NCBI RefSeq assembly: GCF_024622195.1
Contig: NZ_JANKBI010000010.1
Coordinates: forward strand, 1-64,000
From: Murimonas intestini
Lineage (GTDB): Bacteria; Bacillota; Clostridia; Lachnospirales; Lachnospiraceae
DNA length: 64,000 nucleotides
Reading direction: 5' to 3'
The notes beneath the pieces are model-generated. The model was given only the letters and a program-made list of their open reading frames with translations. It searched no databases and had not been told where the DNA came from. Numbering within the stretch: the stretch's first letter is position 1; every line of letters begins with the position of its first letter. The position numbers were made by a program, and so were the translations under genes. Of the stretch, positions 43,020 to 51,908 are shown in pieces.

Positions 43020-46000
43020 TCAATGTGTCACTGTACTGTCACTTGGCTGTGCCGTCCGTATACATGCTGCCAGCTGCCCTGCATTTACCTGCTCACCCGG
43101 CACCAGACAGACTTTTTCTATAAGTCCCCCGTGCACTGCCTCCACAGGAAACTCCATCTTCATGCTCTCCAATACAGCAAGTGTCTCTCCTTCCTGTACT
43201 TCCTGCCCCTCTTTCACCAGAACTTTCCAGACACTTCCCGGAATATTTGTCCTGGCCGCCTCGCAGCCTTCAGGTATCTCCTCATCTGTAATGGCAGGGG
43301 CATCCTGTGTCTCTGAATCAAATTCGTCCAGCCCATTTTCTTTCCACATCCGGCGCTCCGCCTCAAATGCCGCTTCCTGATGCTCTTTAAATTCCGATAT
43401 GGCGGCCGCATGATTTTTCAGAAATTTCTTATATTCTCCCAGATTAAAAGTTGTCTCTTTGATGTCGATCTGAAACCTGCCTCTGAGGAAATCTTCTCTG
43501 TCCTTCAGTATTTCTTCTGGGCTGACCGGATAAAATTTTATCTGGTCAAAGAAGTTCAGAAGCCATGGTTTTCCCTTTTTAAAGTACTCTGTCTCCCGCA
43601 GGGGATTCCACATCTGGACTGTTCTTCCCACAAACTGGTAGCCTCCGGGGCCTTCCATGCCGTATACACACAGGTAAGCGCCCCCAATCCCCACCGCATT
43701 TTCCGGTGTCCACGGACGGGCCGGATTATACTTCGTTGTAACCATACGGTGCCTGGGATCTACCGGGGTTGCTACAGGCGCCCCCAGATAAACATCCCCC
43801 AGCCCCAGAACCAGATAGCTGGCATCAAATACAATGCTTTTTACGTCCTCCAGACTGTCCAGCCCATTGATTCTCCTTATGAATTCCGGATTGCTGGGAC
43901 ACCACGGCGCATTGGGACGCACTGTCTGCTGATACCGCTCTGCTGCCAGGCGTGTCTGGGGATCATCCCAGGAAAGCGGCAGGCTGATGATCCTGGAAGG
44001 TACTGTAATATTGGATAAATCCGGCAGGCCGTCATTGACCTTAATAACAGTGGCCGCCATCTTCAAAGCGTCTGTCCTGTCTGTATCAAAATGTATCTGA
44101 AGAGAACGTATACCGGGAGTAAGATCGATGATTGGAAGCTTCATCTTCTCCAGTTCCTGCATCAGGATATGCACCCTGAACCGAAGTTCAATGTTCAGTT
44201 CCATCTCCCCATACTCTGCAAGTATGTTCTCCTCACCTGCAAGGCGCACCACAATTTTAGTCCCGTCAGATTCCCCGCGCCCCAGAATGGCATATTCAGG
44301 TTCCAGCTTTTCATTCTTTGGCACCGGCAGACTCCTGTATTCCTGGTTCAGATTCCCTTCCAGCAGCTTTCTCGCCGCTGCTGCCTGTTCCAGGCTCATC
44401 AGTCTGAAATGTACCTTATCGCCAGGATGGAGCTGGCCCAGTTTCCACAATTCACCCTTTGCTGCAGTGACAGAGCACACAAAACCTCCCAGACTCGGGC
44501 CGTCCGGCCCTAATAATACAGACTGGTCTCCCGTCAGATCAAGGGTACCCACAGCGTATGCATTATCATGAATATTCGAAGGATGAAGACCTGCTTCTCC
44601 TCCGTCTTCCCGAACCCACTGGGGTATCGGTCCATTCAGGCGTATCCCTGTGCGTGCACTGTTAAAATTTACTTCATACTCCGAATTTGTCAGTGTATGA
44701 AGATATTCTTCCGACAGATACTCACCCGTGGGCTGGGGTCCCGGGATCACTCCGATCACCCAGTCATTTGTCAGTTTTGGCCTGCATTTCTCCGGGAAAG
44801 ATTCTATAGAATCAATCAGGCAGTTCTCATTCAGTCTGAGGACATCGCCTGACCGCAGTACCCGGCCATTATGACCGCCGAATTTCCCATCGATAAATGT
44901 AGAACTGCTGCCCATGATTTTTGGCATATCCAGCCCGCCTGCTGTCAGCAGGTAGGTCCGCATCCCCCTTTTGCACTCGCCAAATTTCAGGATCTGCATA
45001 GGCGCTGCATGTATCACCTGATACATGGCAATTGGTTCTCCATCCAGTGTGGCTCCCATATCTGCCCCTGTCACACAGAAGCTGACGCTTGTGCGGAACC
45101 GGAAGCTGCCTCCCCGCAGGGTCATTTCCAGCCCCGGGGCATCCTCTGCATTTCCCAGTATACTGTTGCCGATACGGAAGCTGTAGTTATCCATAGGGCC
45201 GCAGGGCGGAACTCCCACAGCCCAGAAACCGGTCATTCCCGGATAATCCTGCACGGTAGTCTGTACGCCCGGCTCCAGAACCTCAAGCGCGGCTTCCTGG
45301 GGGAAGAAACGTCCAAGCATGCCTGTGGACAGCCGCCCCCTGTCATAGTCTTCTGACTGAACCAGTGCAAGCAGATACTGAAGGTTTGTTGTCACTCCAT
45401 AGATCCTTGTATGACGCAGGACATGCTGCATTTTCTTAACTGCGTCCCTCCTGTCCTTTCCATGTACAATTAATTTAGCAAGCATGGGGTCGTAAAGAGG
45501 TGTGATCTCAATCCCTCTGCGTATCCAGGTCTCTACACGTGCAGACATGTCAAATAATGCATCATCAATCTTACCTGTGCCCGGTCTGAAGCTGTTCAGG
45601 CAGTCTTCCGCATATACTCTGACCTCTATCGCATGGCCCGACGGTTTCCTGATCCTGGACTTTAACTGCCTCAATTCCCCGGCGGCTTCTTCCACCATCC
45701 ATTCCACCAGATCGATGCCCAATACCTCTTCTGTAATTCCATGCTCTACCTGAAGACGTGTATTGACTTCCAGAAAATAAAATTCCTCTGCTTTCTCATC
45801 ATACAGAAATTCCACTGTCCCGGCGCTTCGGTAGCCGGCAGCTGCAGCCAGCCGTTCAGCTGCTTCGTACATCTTCGTCCGCACTTTTCCAGGCAGATTG
45901 GGAGCCGGGCACTCTTCTGCCACTTTTTGATTTCTTCGCTGTACGGAACAGTCGCGTTCCGCCAGGGCTGCTGCTTCCCCATATTCATTTCCAAATATCT

Positions 46001-46631
46001 GCACCTCTACATGACGTGACTGATCTACATACTTTTCCAGAAAGACACCTGCATTATTGAAATTGGCCGCAGCCAGATGGCAAACAGCATCAAATGCCTT
46101 CTCAAGTTCTTTTTGGCTGCCGCAGATCCGCATGCCAATTCCGCCGCCTCCGGCAGTACTTTTTAAGATAACAGGATAACCTATCCCTTCTGCTTCCTTT
46201 ACCGCCTCTTCCACTCCCCTCAGCAGCCCTGTCCCCTGCAGCAGAGGCACCTGCGCCTTTTGAGCCAGTTCCCTGGCAGAGTGTTTCAAGCCGAACAGTT
46301 CTATCTGTTCCGGTGCCGGACCGATGAATGTAATACCGCATTCTGCACATTTTCTTGCAAAATCTGTATTTTCACTTAAGAATCCATACCCGGGATGAAC
46401 AGCCTCTGCCCCTGTATCCAGGGCTGCCTTTACTATTTTCTCCGCGTCCAGATATGTCTCCCTGGCATTTCCATCTCCCAGCAGCACTGCTTCATCTGCA
46501 TTCTCAACATGCAGGCTGTCCCTGTCCGCCTCTGAATAGACAGCTACACTTTCAATTCCCATCTTTTTTAAAGTTCTCTCTATCCTGACCGCGATTGCGC
46601 CGCGGTTAGCAATCAATATTTTTTTAAACAT
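43020..46631 (-). CDS. Biotin-dependent urea/guanidine carboxylase
   Basis: A 1,203-residue single-chain carboxylase: biotin carboxylase domain from MFKKILIANRGAIAVR (ATP-grasp region with GGGGIGM near 170), then KipA/KipI-like carboxyltransferase halves (VLEPGVQTTVQDYPG; NEFRIRINGLD-like region further on), and a C-terminal biotin carrier domain with VLESMKMEFPVEA, whose Lys carries biotin. Enzymes of this build carboxylate urea or guanidine. The two DUF1989 neighbours favour guanidine. Start chosen at the ATG behind GGGAGGAG; a GTG four codons upstream sits too close to that site. Confidence 0.9.
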   Translation of the reverse strand: MFKKILIANRGAIAVRIERTLKKMGIESVAVYSEADRDSLHVENADEAVLLGDGNARETYLDAEKIVKAALDTGAEAVHPGYGFLSENTDFARKCAECGITFIGPAPEQIELFGLKHSARELAQKAQVPLLQGTGLLRGVEEAVKEAEGIGYPVILKSTAGGGGIGMRICGSQKELEKAFDAVCHLAAANFNNAGVFLEKYVDQSRHVEVQIFGNEYGEAAALAERDCSVQRRNQKVAEECPAPNLPGKVRTKMYEAAERLAAAAGYRSAGTVEFLYDEKAEEFYFLEVNTRLQVEHGITEEVLGIDLVEWMVEEAAGELRQLKSRIRKPSGHAIEVRVYAEDCLNSFRPGTGKIDDALFDMSARVETWIRRGIEITPLYDPMLAKLIVHGKDRRDAVKKMQHVLRHTRIYGVTTNLQYLLALVQSEDYDRGRLSTGMLGRFFPQEAALEVLEPGVQTTVQDYPGMTGFWAVGVPPCGPMDNYSFRIGNSILGNAEDAPGLEMTLRGGSFRFRTSVSFCVTGADMGATLDGEPIAMYQVIHAAPMQILKFGECKRGMRTYLLTAGGLDMPKIMGSSSTFIDGKFGGHNGRVLRSGDVLRLNENCLIDSIESFPEKCRPKLTNDWVIGVIPGPQPTGEYLSEEYLHTLTNSEYEVNFNSARTGIRLNGPIPQWVREDGGEAGLHPSNIHDNAYAVGTLDLTGDQSVLLGPDGPSLGGFVCSVTAAKGELWKLGQLHPGDKVHFRLMSLEQAAAARKLLEGNLNQEYRSLPVPKNEKLEPEYAILGRGESDGTKIVVRLAGEENILAEYGEMELNIELRFRVHILMQELEKMKLPIIDLTPGIRSLQIHFDTDRTDALKMAATVIKVNDGLPDLSNITVPSRIISLPLSWDDPQTRLAAERYQQTVRPNAPWCPSNPEFIRRINGLDSLEDVKSIVFDASYLVLGLGDVYLGAPVATPVDPRHRMVTTKYNPARPWTPENAVGIGGAYLCVYGMEGPGGYQFVGRTVQMWNPLRETEYFKKGKPWLLNFFDQIKFYPVSPEEILKDREDFLRGRFQIDIKETTFNLGEYKKFLKNHAAAISEFKEHQEAAFEAERRMWKENGLDEFDSETQDAPAITDEEIPEGCEAARTNIPGSVWKVLVKEGQEVQEGETLAVLESMKMEFPVEAVHGGLIEKVCLVPGEQVNAGQLAACIRTAQPSDSTVTH

Positions 46632-46652
46632 CTGTGCACTCACTCCTCCCTG

Positions 46653-47303
46653 CTATTCGTCCCAGATCAGCAGCCTGACCGGCGACGGGTTATATGCATT
46701 GCATGGGTTATTTAGCTGCGGACAGTTGCTGATCAGAACCATCGTATGCTCTAAAGCTTTCATTTCCACATATTTTCCAGGCGCTGACACTCCATCATCG
46801 AATTTCAGGCCGCCTTCCTTTGTGACCGGCACATTCATAAAAAAATTAATGTTCGGTGCCAGATCTCTTTTCCATATGCCACAGTTATTTTCCGCCAGCG
46901 CAAGCATAAAGCTGTCGCGGCAGTTATGCATATCTATTTTTTCCCTTGCATAGCGCACCGTATTGCTCTGTGAGGAGCAGGCGCCGCCCAGTGTATCGTG
47001 GCGCCCGGTAAGATCCGCTGTGATCTCAAGAAGAGGCTTTCCTGATTCTGCCCTCAGGATACTTCCTGTCGTCAGATATATATTCTGCTGGGCTGTGATT
47101 GTCGCCACTGCGCCGTAGTGGTCCTCCGGATCAGTCATATCATAAAATGTAGTGTCAACCGCCTGATTCCCTTCCAGATCCAGTATCCGGAAAGACTGCC
47201 CCGGCAGCAGCTCATGCATCCATCCCTTCCCCGCCTCCAGAACTTCATCGTAAACAGCATCCTCTATCTTTAGATCACTTTCTCTTTTTATAAATCCATA
47301 CAT
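46653..47303 (-). CDS. DUF1989 protein, probable carboxyguanidine deiminase subunit
   Basis: A 216-residue protein of the urea-carboxylase-associated (DUF1989) family, with GGACSSQSN and NNPCNAYNPSPVR, the conserved Cys-containing motifs of the family, and DLEGNQAVDTTFYD near the N-terminus. DUF1989 pairs encoded next to guanidine carboxylase have been shown in other bacteria to form the heteromeric carboxyguanidine deiminase CgdAB, which converts carboxyguanidine to allophanate plus ammonia. Strong GGAGG eight bases before the ATG; nine bases before the next start. Confidence 0.85.
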   Translation of the reverse strand: MYGFIKRESDLKIEDAVYDEVLEAGKGWMHELLPGQSFRILDLEGNQAVDTTFYDMTDPEDHYGAVATITAQQNIYLTTGSILRAESGKPLLEITADLTGRHDTLGGACSSQSNTVRYAREKIDMHNCRDSFMLALAENNCGIWKRDLAPNINFFMNVPVTKEGGLKFDDGVSAPGKYVEMKALEHTMVLISNCPQLNNPCNAYNPSPVRLLIWDE

Positions 47304-47367
47304 CCTGTCGTCCTCCTTATTCCATGCAGGTTATTGTTCTCGTGTTACGCTGTATCCGCCTGAATAT

Positions 47368-48081
47368 TTACAGCAGATTTATATAATCCCAGGTGTTTTC
47401 AAAAGCCCTGTAATTTTCAGGCCTGTAATTCACACATTCGTCTGTCAGGTCCACCTTGGGAGCTTTGTATACCTCCATTGTCACAGGCACAGCCGGATAT
47501 AGCGCAGCAGGATTCAGAGGGTTTGGTGTATTGGATACAATGAGCAGTATATCCATCTCAGTCCGCAGCGTCACAGTAGCCCCCGCCTGACAGTGGCCGC
47601 TTTCATAGTGCATGCTGCCGTCCTCCTCTACATAGACCTTTGAAAACAGGTTCACACAAGGCACCAGGTCACGGGGACTCATGTCATTTCTGACAAGTTC
47701 TATCCTGAAATTTTCTTCCCCGCAGCGCAGCCAGTCATTCCTCATCTCCTGATATGTTGTCCTGCCATACTTCTCATCCGTCATCGCCCTTGTGGTATAC
47801 CCGGCTATGGCGTCATGCCACCCCAGGCTGTCCTCCACAATACTGGCAAGCACCCTGCCATTATCGCTCATGAGCACGTTGCCTCTTGTCAGATGAGCCG
47901 TGTACTGTGCCTTCAGGCTGTCCGGCATATTGTACCGCTCTGATGTATCACGCATGTTGTACAATAAAACAGATACATTGGCATCCTCCCCCAGAGCCTT
48001 AAAATGGATATACTTGCCTCTTCCAATATTTCCTGACCACTTTTCTCCTGGTTTTAACTGTTTGCTCCAGATCTTTTCCAT
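47368..48081 (-). CDS. DUF1989 protein, probable carboxyguanidine deiminase subunit
   Basis: Second DUF1989 paralogue (237 residues from ATG MEKIWSKQLKPGEKW, with GGTGG eight bases upstream). Contains DSLGWHDAIAGYTTRAM in place of the GGACSSQ motif, then LVPCVNLFSKVYVEEDG and SNTPNPLNPAALYPAVPV. The frame stays open for 43 further codons upstream, but these encode the basic product of a leader hairpin and are unlikely to be translated. It is the first enzyme gene of the operon after the LuxR regulator and its terminator. Confidence 0.83.
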   Translation of the reverse strand: MEKIWSKQLKPGEKWSGNIGRGKYIHFKALGEDANVSVLLYNMRDTSERYNMPDSLKAQYTAHLTRGNVLMSDNGRVLASIVEDSLGWHDAIAGYTTRAMTDEKYGRTTYQEMRNDWLRCGEENFRIELVRNDMSPRDLVPCVNLFSKVYVEEDGSMHYESGHCQAGATVTLRTEMDILLIVSNTPNPLNPAALYPAVPVTMEVYKAPKVDLTDECVNYRPENYRAFENTWDYINLL

Positions 48082-48109
48082 AATCATTTCCACCTTTCCG
48101 GATAAGAAA

Positions 48110-48142
48110 GAGGGTGCATATCTAAGATTGATATGCACCCTC
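48110..48142 (-). promoter_or_regulatory. Perfect 13-bp hairpin in the leader of the guanidine operon
   Basis: GAGGGTGCATATC (48110-48122) and GATATGCACCCTC (48130-48142) with a 7-base loop. On the minus strand it is followed by TTTCTTATCC and then the ribosome binding site of the first DUF1989 gene. Possible attenuator or RBS-proximal regulatory stem. It does not show the ACGR loops of guanidine-II RNA. Confidence 0.55.
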
Positions 48143-48228
48143 GCACGCCTGTTCAGCTTTCTTTTAATGTTACCCATTTTATCACTGCGGATTCCTGCCC
48201 ACAATTCCACAAACGGAGAATTTTATCA

Positions 48229-48263
48229 GAAAAAAGTAGAACTTTCGGTCAGAAAGTTCTACT
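48229..48263 (-). terminator. Terminator between the LuxR gene and the guanidine genes
   Basis: AGTAGAACTTTC (48235-48246) pairs perfectly with GAAAGTTCTACT (48252-48263); on the minus strand UUUUUU follows. The upstream arm contains a tandem AGAACTTT (the second copy 12 bases earlier), so an alternative pairing exists. The hairpin lies 13 bases after the LuxR stop. Confidence 0.8.
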
Positions 48264-48275
48264 AAAGTTCTAGTA

Positions 48276-49046
48276 TTACACCTTATCCAGCAGCGCCCGC
48301 AGCTGCGTTCTTGTATTGACATCCGTCTTCAGATACACATTATATATGTGTTTTTTGACTGTGGATTCGCTGATCGAGAGTTCCTCACCTATCAGAGCAT
48401 TGGAGCATCCCTTCACCAGGCAGTCTACCACCTCTTTTTCCCTCTGTGAAAATCCGTAAATACACGCCGCCCGCTCCAATGTTTCGATAGTTCTCTGTCC
48501 GCTCCTCTCGCAGGCCGGCTCTTCCAGGCCGGCTACACGATTTGCCAGGTGGTCTTTTATGACTTCCAGTATATAAAGATCCTTATCCGAAAAGTCACCC
48601 AATTCACCGCTCCTGAACAGATTAATGATCCCCAGGAGCCTGCCTTCCCGGCGCAGAACAATGCCAAGTCCATACGGAATATTGTTAGGCCATAAAAATT
48701 CCCGGTAGAATTCCGTCTTTTTTCTTATTGACTCTTCCATGATATCTGTATCCCGGTAAGTTATAGTACCATCAGACAGTTCAAATACCAGTCTAAGATA
48801 ATCTTTTTCATAATACATTTCTGTATACGTATTAAAGGTCCGCTCATCCATCTCCAGAAAAGAGGAATAAGTGAGGTCGATTTCACCCTCCGGATCATAG
48901 ATCAAAAAATAACCCTGTGAGTAGGGAATCAGCATCCTGAACACCTTCAGCATCTTTTCCGTCAGCTGATTCAGTTCCCGGATCTCGTAAAGTTCCAGCA
49001 AAACACGGTTGATCGTACTCCATTCCGTTTCTTTTAATACAGCCAT
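48276..49046 (-). CDS. LuxR-type transcriptional regulator with GAF-like sensor domain
   Basis: A 256-residue protein. Residues about 20-170 look like a GAF/PAS sensor (YSQGYFLIYDPEG, PYGLGIVLRREGRLLGIINLFRSGELG). The C-terminal about 65 residues are a LuxR helix-turn-helix (FSQREKEVVDCLVKGCSNALIGEELSISESTVKKHIYNVYLKTDVNTRTQL). ATG MAVLKETEW with AAGGA eight bases before. It precedes the guanidine genes in the same direction and is the obvious candidate activator. Signal molecule unknown. Confidence 0.87.
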   Translation of the reverse strand: MAVLKETEWSTINRVLLELYEIRELNQLTEKMLKVFRMLIPYSQGYFLIYDPEGEIDLTYSSFLEMDERTFNTYTEMYYEKDYLRLVFELSDGTITYRDTDIMEESIRKKTEFYREFLWPNNIPYGLGIVLRREGRLLGIINLFRSGELGDFSDKDLYILEVIKDHLANRVAGLEEPACERSGQRTIETLERAACIYGFSQREKEVVDCLVKGCSNALIGEELSISESTVKKHIYNVYLKTDVNTRTQLRALLDKV

Positions 49047-49135
49047 AATGATTATCCTTCTTTCTCCCACACAGCTTTTGTTCCGGTCATGCAGCCTCTC
49101 ATCCCCCGGATGAATACATTATTTTCTGCAACAGG

Positions 49136-49165
49136 AAAAGGGAGTACAGCCAAAGCTGCACTCCC
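49136..49165 (-). terminator. Terminator downstream of the HD-domain gene
   Basis: GGGAGTACAGC (49140-49150), CAAA loop, GCTGCACTCCC (49155-49165), one mismatch; the minus strand continues with UUUU. The region 49166-49305 holds no gene; an AT-rich stretch near 49240-49290 could be the LuxR promoter. Confidence 0.7.
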
Positions 49166-49305
49166 TTGCGCATTCTCATCTCTTTTAATCCACATTTTAA
49201 GACCATATATCACTCAAATTAACATGGTGATTTTACTGCATTTTAAATTGAGAAATATATTATCATACCATTTCTGTAAATGCAATAATAATCTTTTTGT
49301 TAGCT

Positions 49306-50013
49306 TTACATATTGCTCTGCCCTTCGCTCTGACCATCTATCAGATCTTTAAATATCCTGGAGCCTGTGCTGTATGAATCCCGTACTTCTTTCAGCATGC
49401 TCTCATAAAACGATACTGCCGCATCCCGGCGTTCTGAAGCGATCTGAGTTCCGCGTGCAGTATAAAACTTTGTATAAAGGCCCTCCAGCTTATACTTGTA
49501 TTCCTGGAAGAATGACGGCTCTTTGTCCTCTGACCCGTCTGATACTACTCCATCGGGCGAGACTGTATAGAGCGGTTCTGATAACTGTCCTCCGTAAAAG
49601 ATAGTCCTGGCTATCCCCACAGCTCCCGTAACATCTATCTTGTCGGCATCATATAAGATCTTTGCCTCTATACTCTCCGGCCGGGAATCCGATCTGTAGC
49701 GGTGTGCCCTGATGCATGAACTGACCTTCCTGGCAAATTCTTCTGAAAAGCCATTTGCAGCCAGAAAATTAAAAGCCTTCTTTGCTCCTTCTTCAGCGTG
49801 GCACAGGCCCGGATCCTCAAACTGCTCCTGCCGCCCTATATCATGCAGCAGACACGCACAGACCAGGACATCATAGTCCACCATTTCTTCCCCTGAGGCA
49901 ATATCCAGTGCGTTATATAAGACACGGTAGATATGATCTTTATCGTGGGCGCTGTCTTTCATCCAGGAAAGCATATAATTTTCTATCAGCTCATAGGTTG
50001 TCCTATCCATCAT
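49306..50013 (-). CDS. HD-domain phosphohydrolase
   Basis: A 235-residue HD-superfamily protein. Metal ligands are seen in AHDKDHIYRV (first His), LLHDIGRQEQF (HD pair) and YDADKIDVTG (last Asp). Relatives hydrolyse nucleotides or act on phosphate esters; no specific substrate can be assigned. It lies 21 bases after lepA, so probably is co-transcribed with it. Confidence 0.85.
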   Translation of the reverse strand: MMDRTTYELIENYMLSWMKDSAHDKDHIYRVLYNALDIASGEEMVDYDVLVCACLLHDIGRQEQFEDPGLCHAEEGAKKAFNFLAANGFSEEFARKVSSCIRAHRYRSDSRPESIEAKILYDADKIDVTGAVGIARTIFYGGQLSEPLYTVSPDGVVSDGSEDKEPSFFQEYKYKLEGLYTKFYTARGTQIASERRDAAVSFYESMLKEVRDSYSTGSRIFKDLIDGQSEGQSNM

Positions 50014-50034
50014 TTTACGTTTCCCTTCAGACTT

Positions 50035-51849
50035 CTATTTATCATCCAGCTTCAGGACACTCATAAATGCCTTCTGCGGAATCTCAACATTTCCTATCTG
50101 GCGCATACGCTTCTTGCCTTCCTTCTGTTTCTCCAGAAGTTTTCTCTTACGGCTGATATCACCGCCGTAACATTTGGCGAGTACGTCCTTGCGCATAGCT
50201 TTTACCGTCTCCCTGGCTATGATCTTGCTTCCGATAGCTGCCTGGATAGGGATCTCAAAGAGCTGGCGCGGAATCTCTTCCTTTAGCTTTTCGCACATTC
50301 TCCGCCCTCTGTCATAAGCAGTATCTGCGTGTACGATAAAGGAAAGGGCATCCACTTCTTCATGGTTGACAAGGATATCCAGCTTCACAAGTTCTGACTG
50401 CTGATACCCCTTCATCTCATAATCAAAGGATGCATATCCTCTGGAACGTGATTTCAGCGCATCAAAAAAGTCATATATGATTTCGTTCAGCGGAAGCTCG
50501 TATTTAAGCAGCGCCCTTGTCTCCTCCATATACTCCATCCCCAGGTAATTGCCCCGCCTCTGCTGGCACAGCTCCATGATGGAGCCGATAAATTCTGTTG
50601 TCACCATGATCTCAGCGCCTACGATAGGCTCTTCCATATATTCTATTTCTGACGGGTCGGGCAGGTTGGATGGGTTGGTCAGCTCGATGACTTCCCCATT
50701 TGTCTTATGGATCTTGTAGATAACACCCGGTGCAGTAGTAACAAGATCCAGATTATATTCTCTTTCCAGACGCTCCTGGATGATATCCAGATGCAGCAGT
50801 CCCAGGAAACCGCACCTGAAACCAAATCCCAGCGCGATGGATGTCTCCGGCTCAAAATGCAGGGATGCGTCATTAAGCTGCAGCTTTTCCAGTGCATCCC
50901 GAAGGTCAGGATACTTTGCCCCGTCAGCAGGATACATACCGCAGTATACCATTGGATTTACCTTCTTATATCCCGGCAGCGGCTGTTCACACGGATTTTC
51001 AGCGTCTGTTATTGTATCACCAACGCGTGTGTCTTTTACATTTTTGAGGGATGCTGTAATGTAGCCTACCATACCAGCTGAGAGTTCGTCACAGGGTATG
51101 AACTGGCCTGCCCCGAAGTATCCCACTTCCACCACCTCTGCCCTTGCACCGGTGGCCATCATGAGCATCTGAGTTCCACGCTTCACACTTCCCTCTTTTA
51201 TCCTGCAAAAAATAATTACTCCCTTGTAGGAATCATAGAGAGAATCAAAAATCAATGCTTTTAAAGGTGCATTCGCATCACCTTCCGGAGCCGGTATCTT
51301 TGTAATGATCTGCTCCAGAACTTCTTCTACATTCTGGCCTGTCTTAGCTGAGATCAGAGGGGCATCCTGAGCCTCGATTCCGATAATATCTTCAATCTCA
51401 TTTATTACTCTCTCCGGCTCGGCACTTGGCAGGTCTATCTTATTAATGACCGGCATGACATCCAGGTTATGGTCGATTGCCAGATACACATTTGCAAGTG
51501 TCTGGGCCTCTATACCCTGTGCCGCATCAACAACAAGGATCGCCCCCTCACAGGCTGCAAGGCTGCGCGATACCTCATAATTAAAATCCACATGTCCCGG
51601 GGTATCAATCAGATTAAATATATATTCTTCCCCGTCTTTAGCCTTGTACACGGTGCGCACTGCCTGCGCTTTAATAGTGATGCCCCTCTCACGCTCCAGT
51701 TCCATATTATCCAGAACCTGGGCCTGCATCTCACGGCTGGTCAGAAGTCCGGTCATCTCGATGATGCGGTCTGCCAGTGTAGATTTACCGTGGTCTATAT
51801 GTGCAATAATGCAAAAATTCCTTATTTTGCTCTGATCGTTCTGTGTCAC
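50035..51849 (-). CDS. lepA: Elongation factor 4 (LepA)
   Basis: Ribosome-associated GTPase. G motifs: AHIDHGKST (P-loop), DTPGHVDFNYE and NKIDLPSAEPE; then domain II, EF-G-like III and V domains, and the LepA-specific C-terminal domain ending around RMRQIGNVEIPQKAFMSVL. The start is a GTG (VTQNDQSKIRN) with AAGGAGG seven bases upstream. Normal length, 604 residues. Upstream is spoIIP and downstream an HD gene instead of the hemW gene often found here. Confidence 0.97.
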   Translation of the reverse strand: MTQNDQSKIRNFCIIAHIDHGKSTLADRIIEMTGLLTSREMQAQVLDNMELERERGITIKAQAVRTVYKAKDGEEYIFNLIDTPGHVDFNYEVSRSLAACEGAILVVDAAQGIEAQTLANVYLAIDHNLDVMPVINKIDLPSAEPERVINEIEDIIGIEAQDAPLISAKTGQNVEEVLEQIITKIPAPEGDANAPLKALIFDSLYDSYKGVIIFCRIKEGSVKRGTQMLMMATGARAEVVEVGYFGAGQFIPCDELSAGMVGYITASLKNVKDTRVGDTITDAENPCEQPLPGYKKVNPMVYCGMYPADGAKYPDLRDALEKLQLNDASLHFEPETSIALGFGFRCGFLGLLHLDIIQERLEREYNLDLVTTAPGVIYKIHKTNGEVIELTNPSNLPDPSEIEYMEEPIVGAEIMVTTEFIGSIMELCQQRRGNYLGMEYMEETRALLKYELPLNEIIYDFFDALKSRSRGYASFDYEMKGYQQSELVKLDILVNHEEVDALSFIVHADTAYDRGRRMCEKLKEEIPRQLFEIPIQAAIGSKIIARETVKAMRKDVLAKCYGGDISRKRKLLEKQKEGKKRMRQIGNVEIPQKAFMSVLKLDDK

Positions 51850-51908
51850 TTACGTTCCTCCTTGTGGTAATTCCACAGTCTATTTCAGAAAACAGTTTAT
51901 CACATCTT

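Noticed and set aside
48082..48275. Guanidine riboswitch ahead of the carboxylase operon
   Set aside because: None of the conserved guanidine-I, -II (ACGR loop pairs) or -III features was found on either strand.
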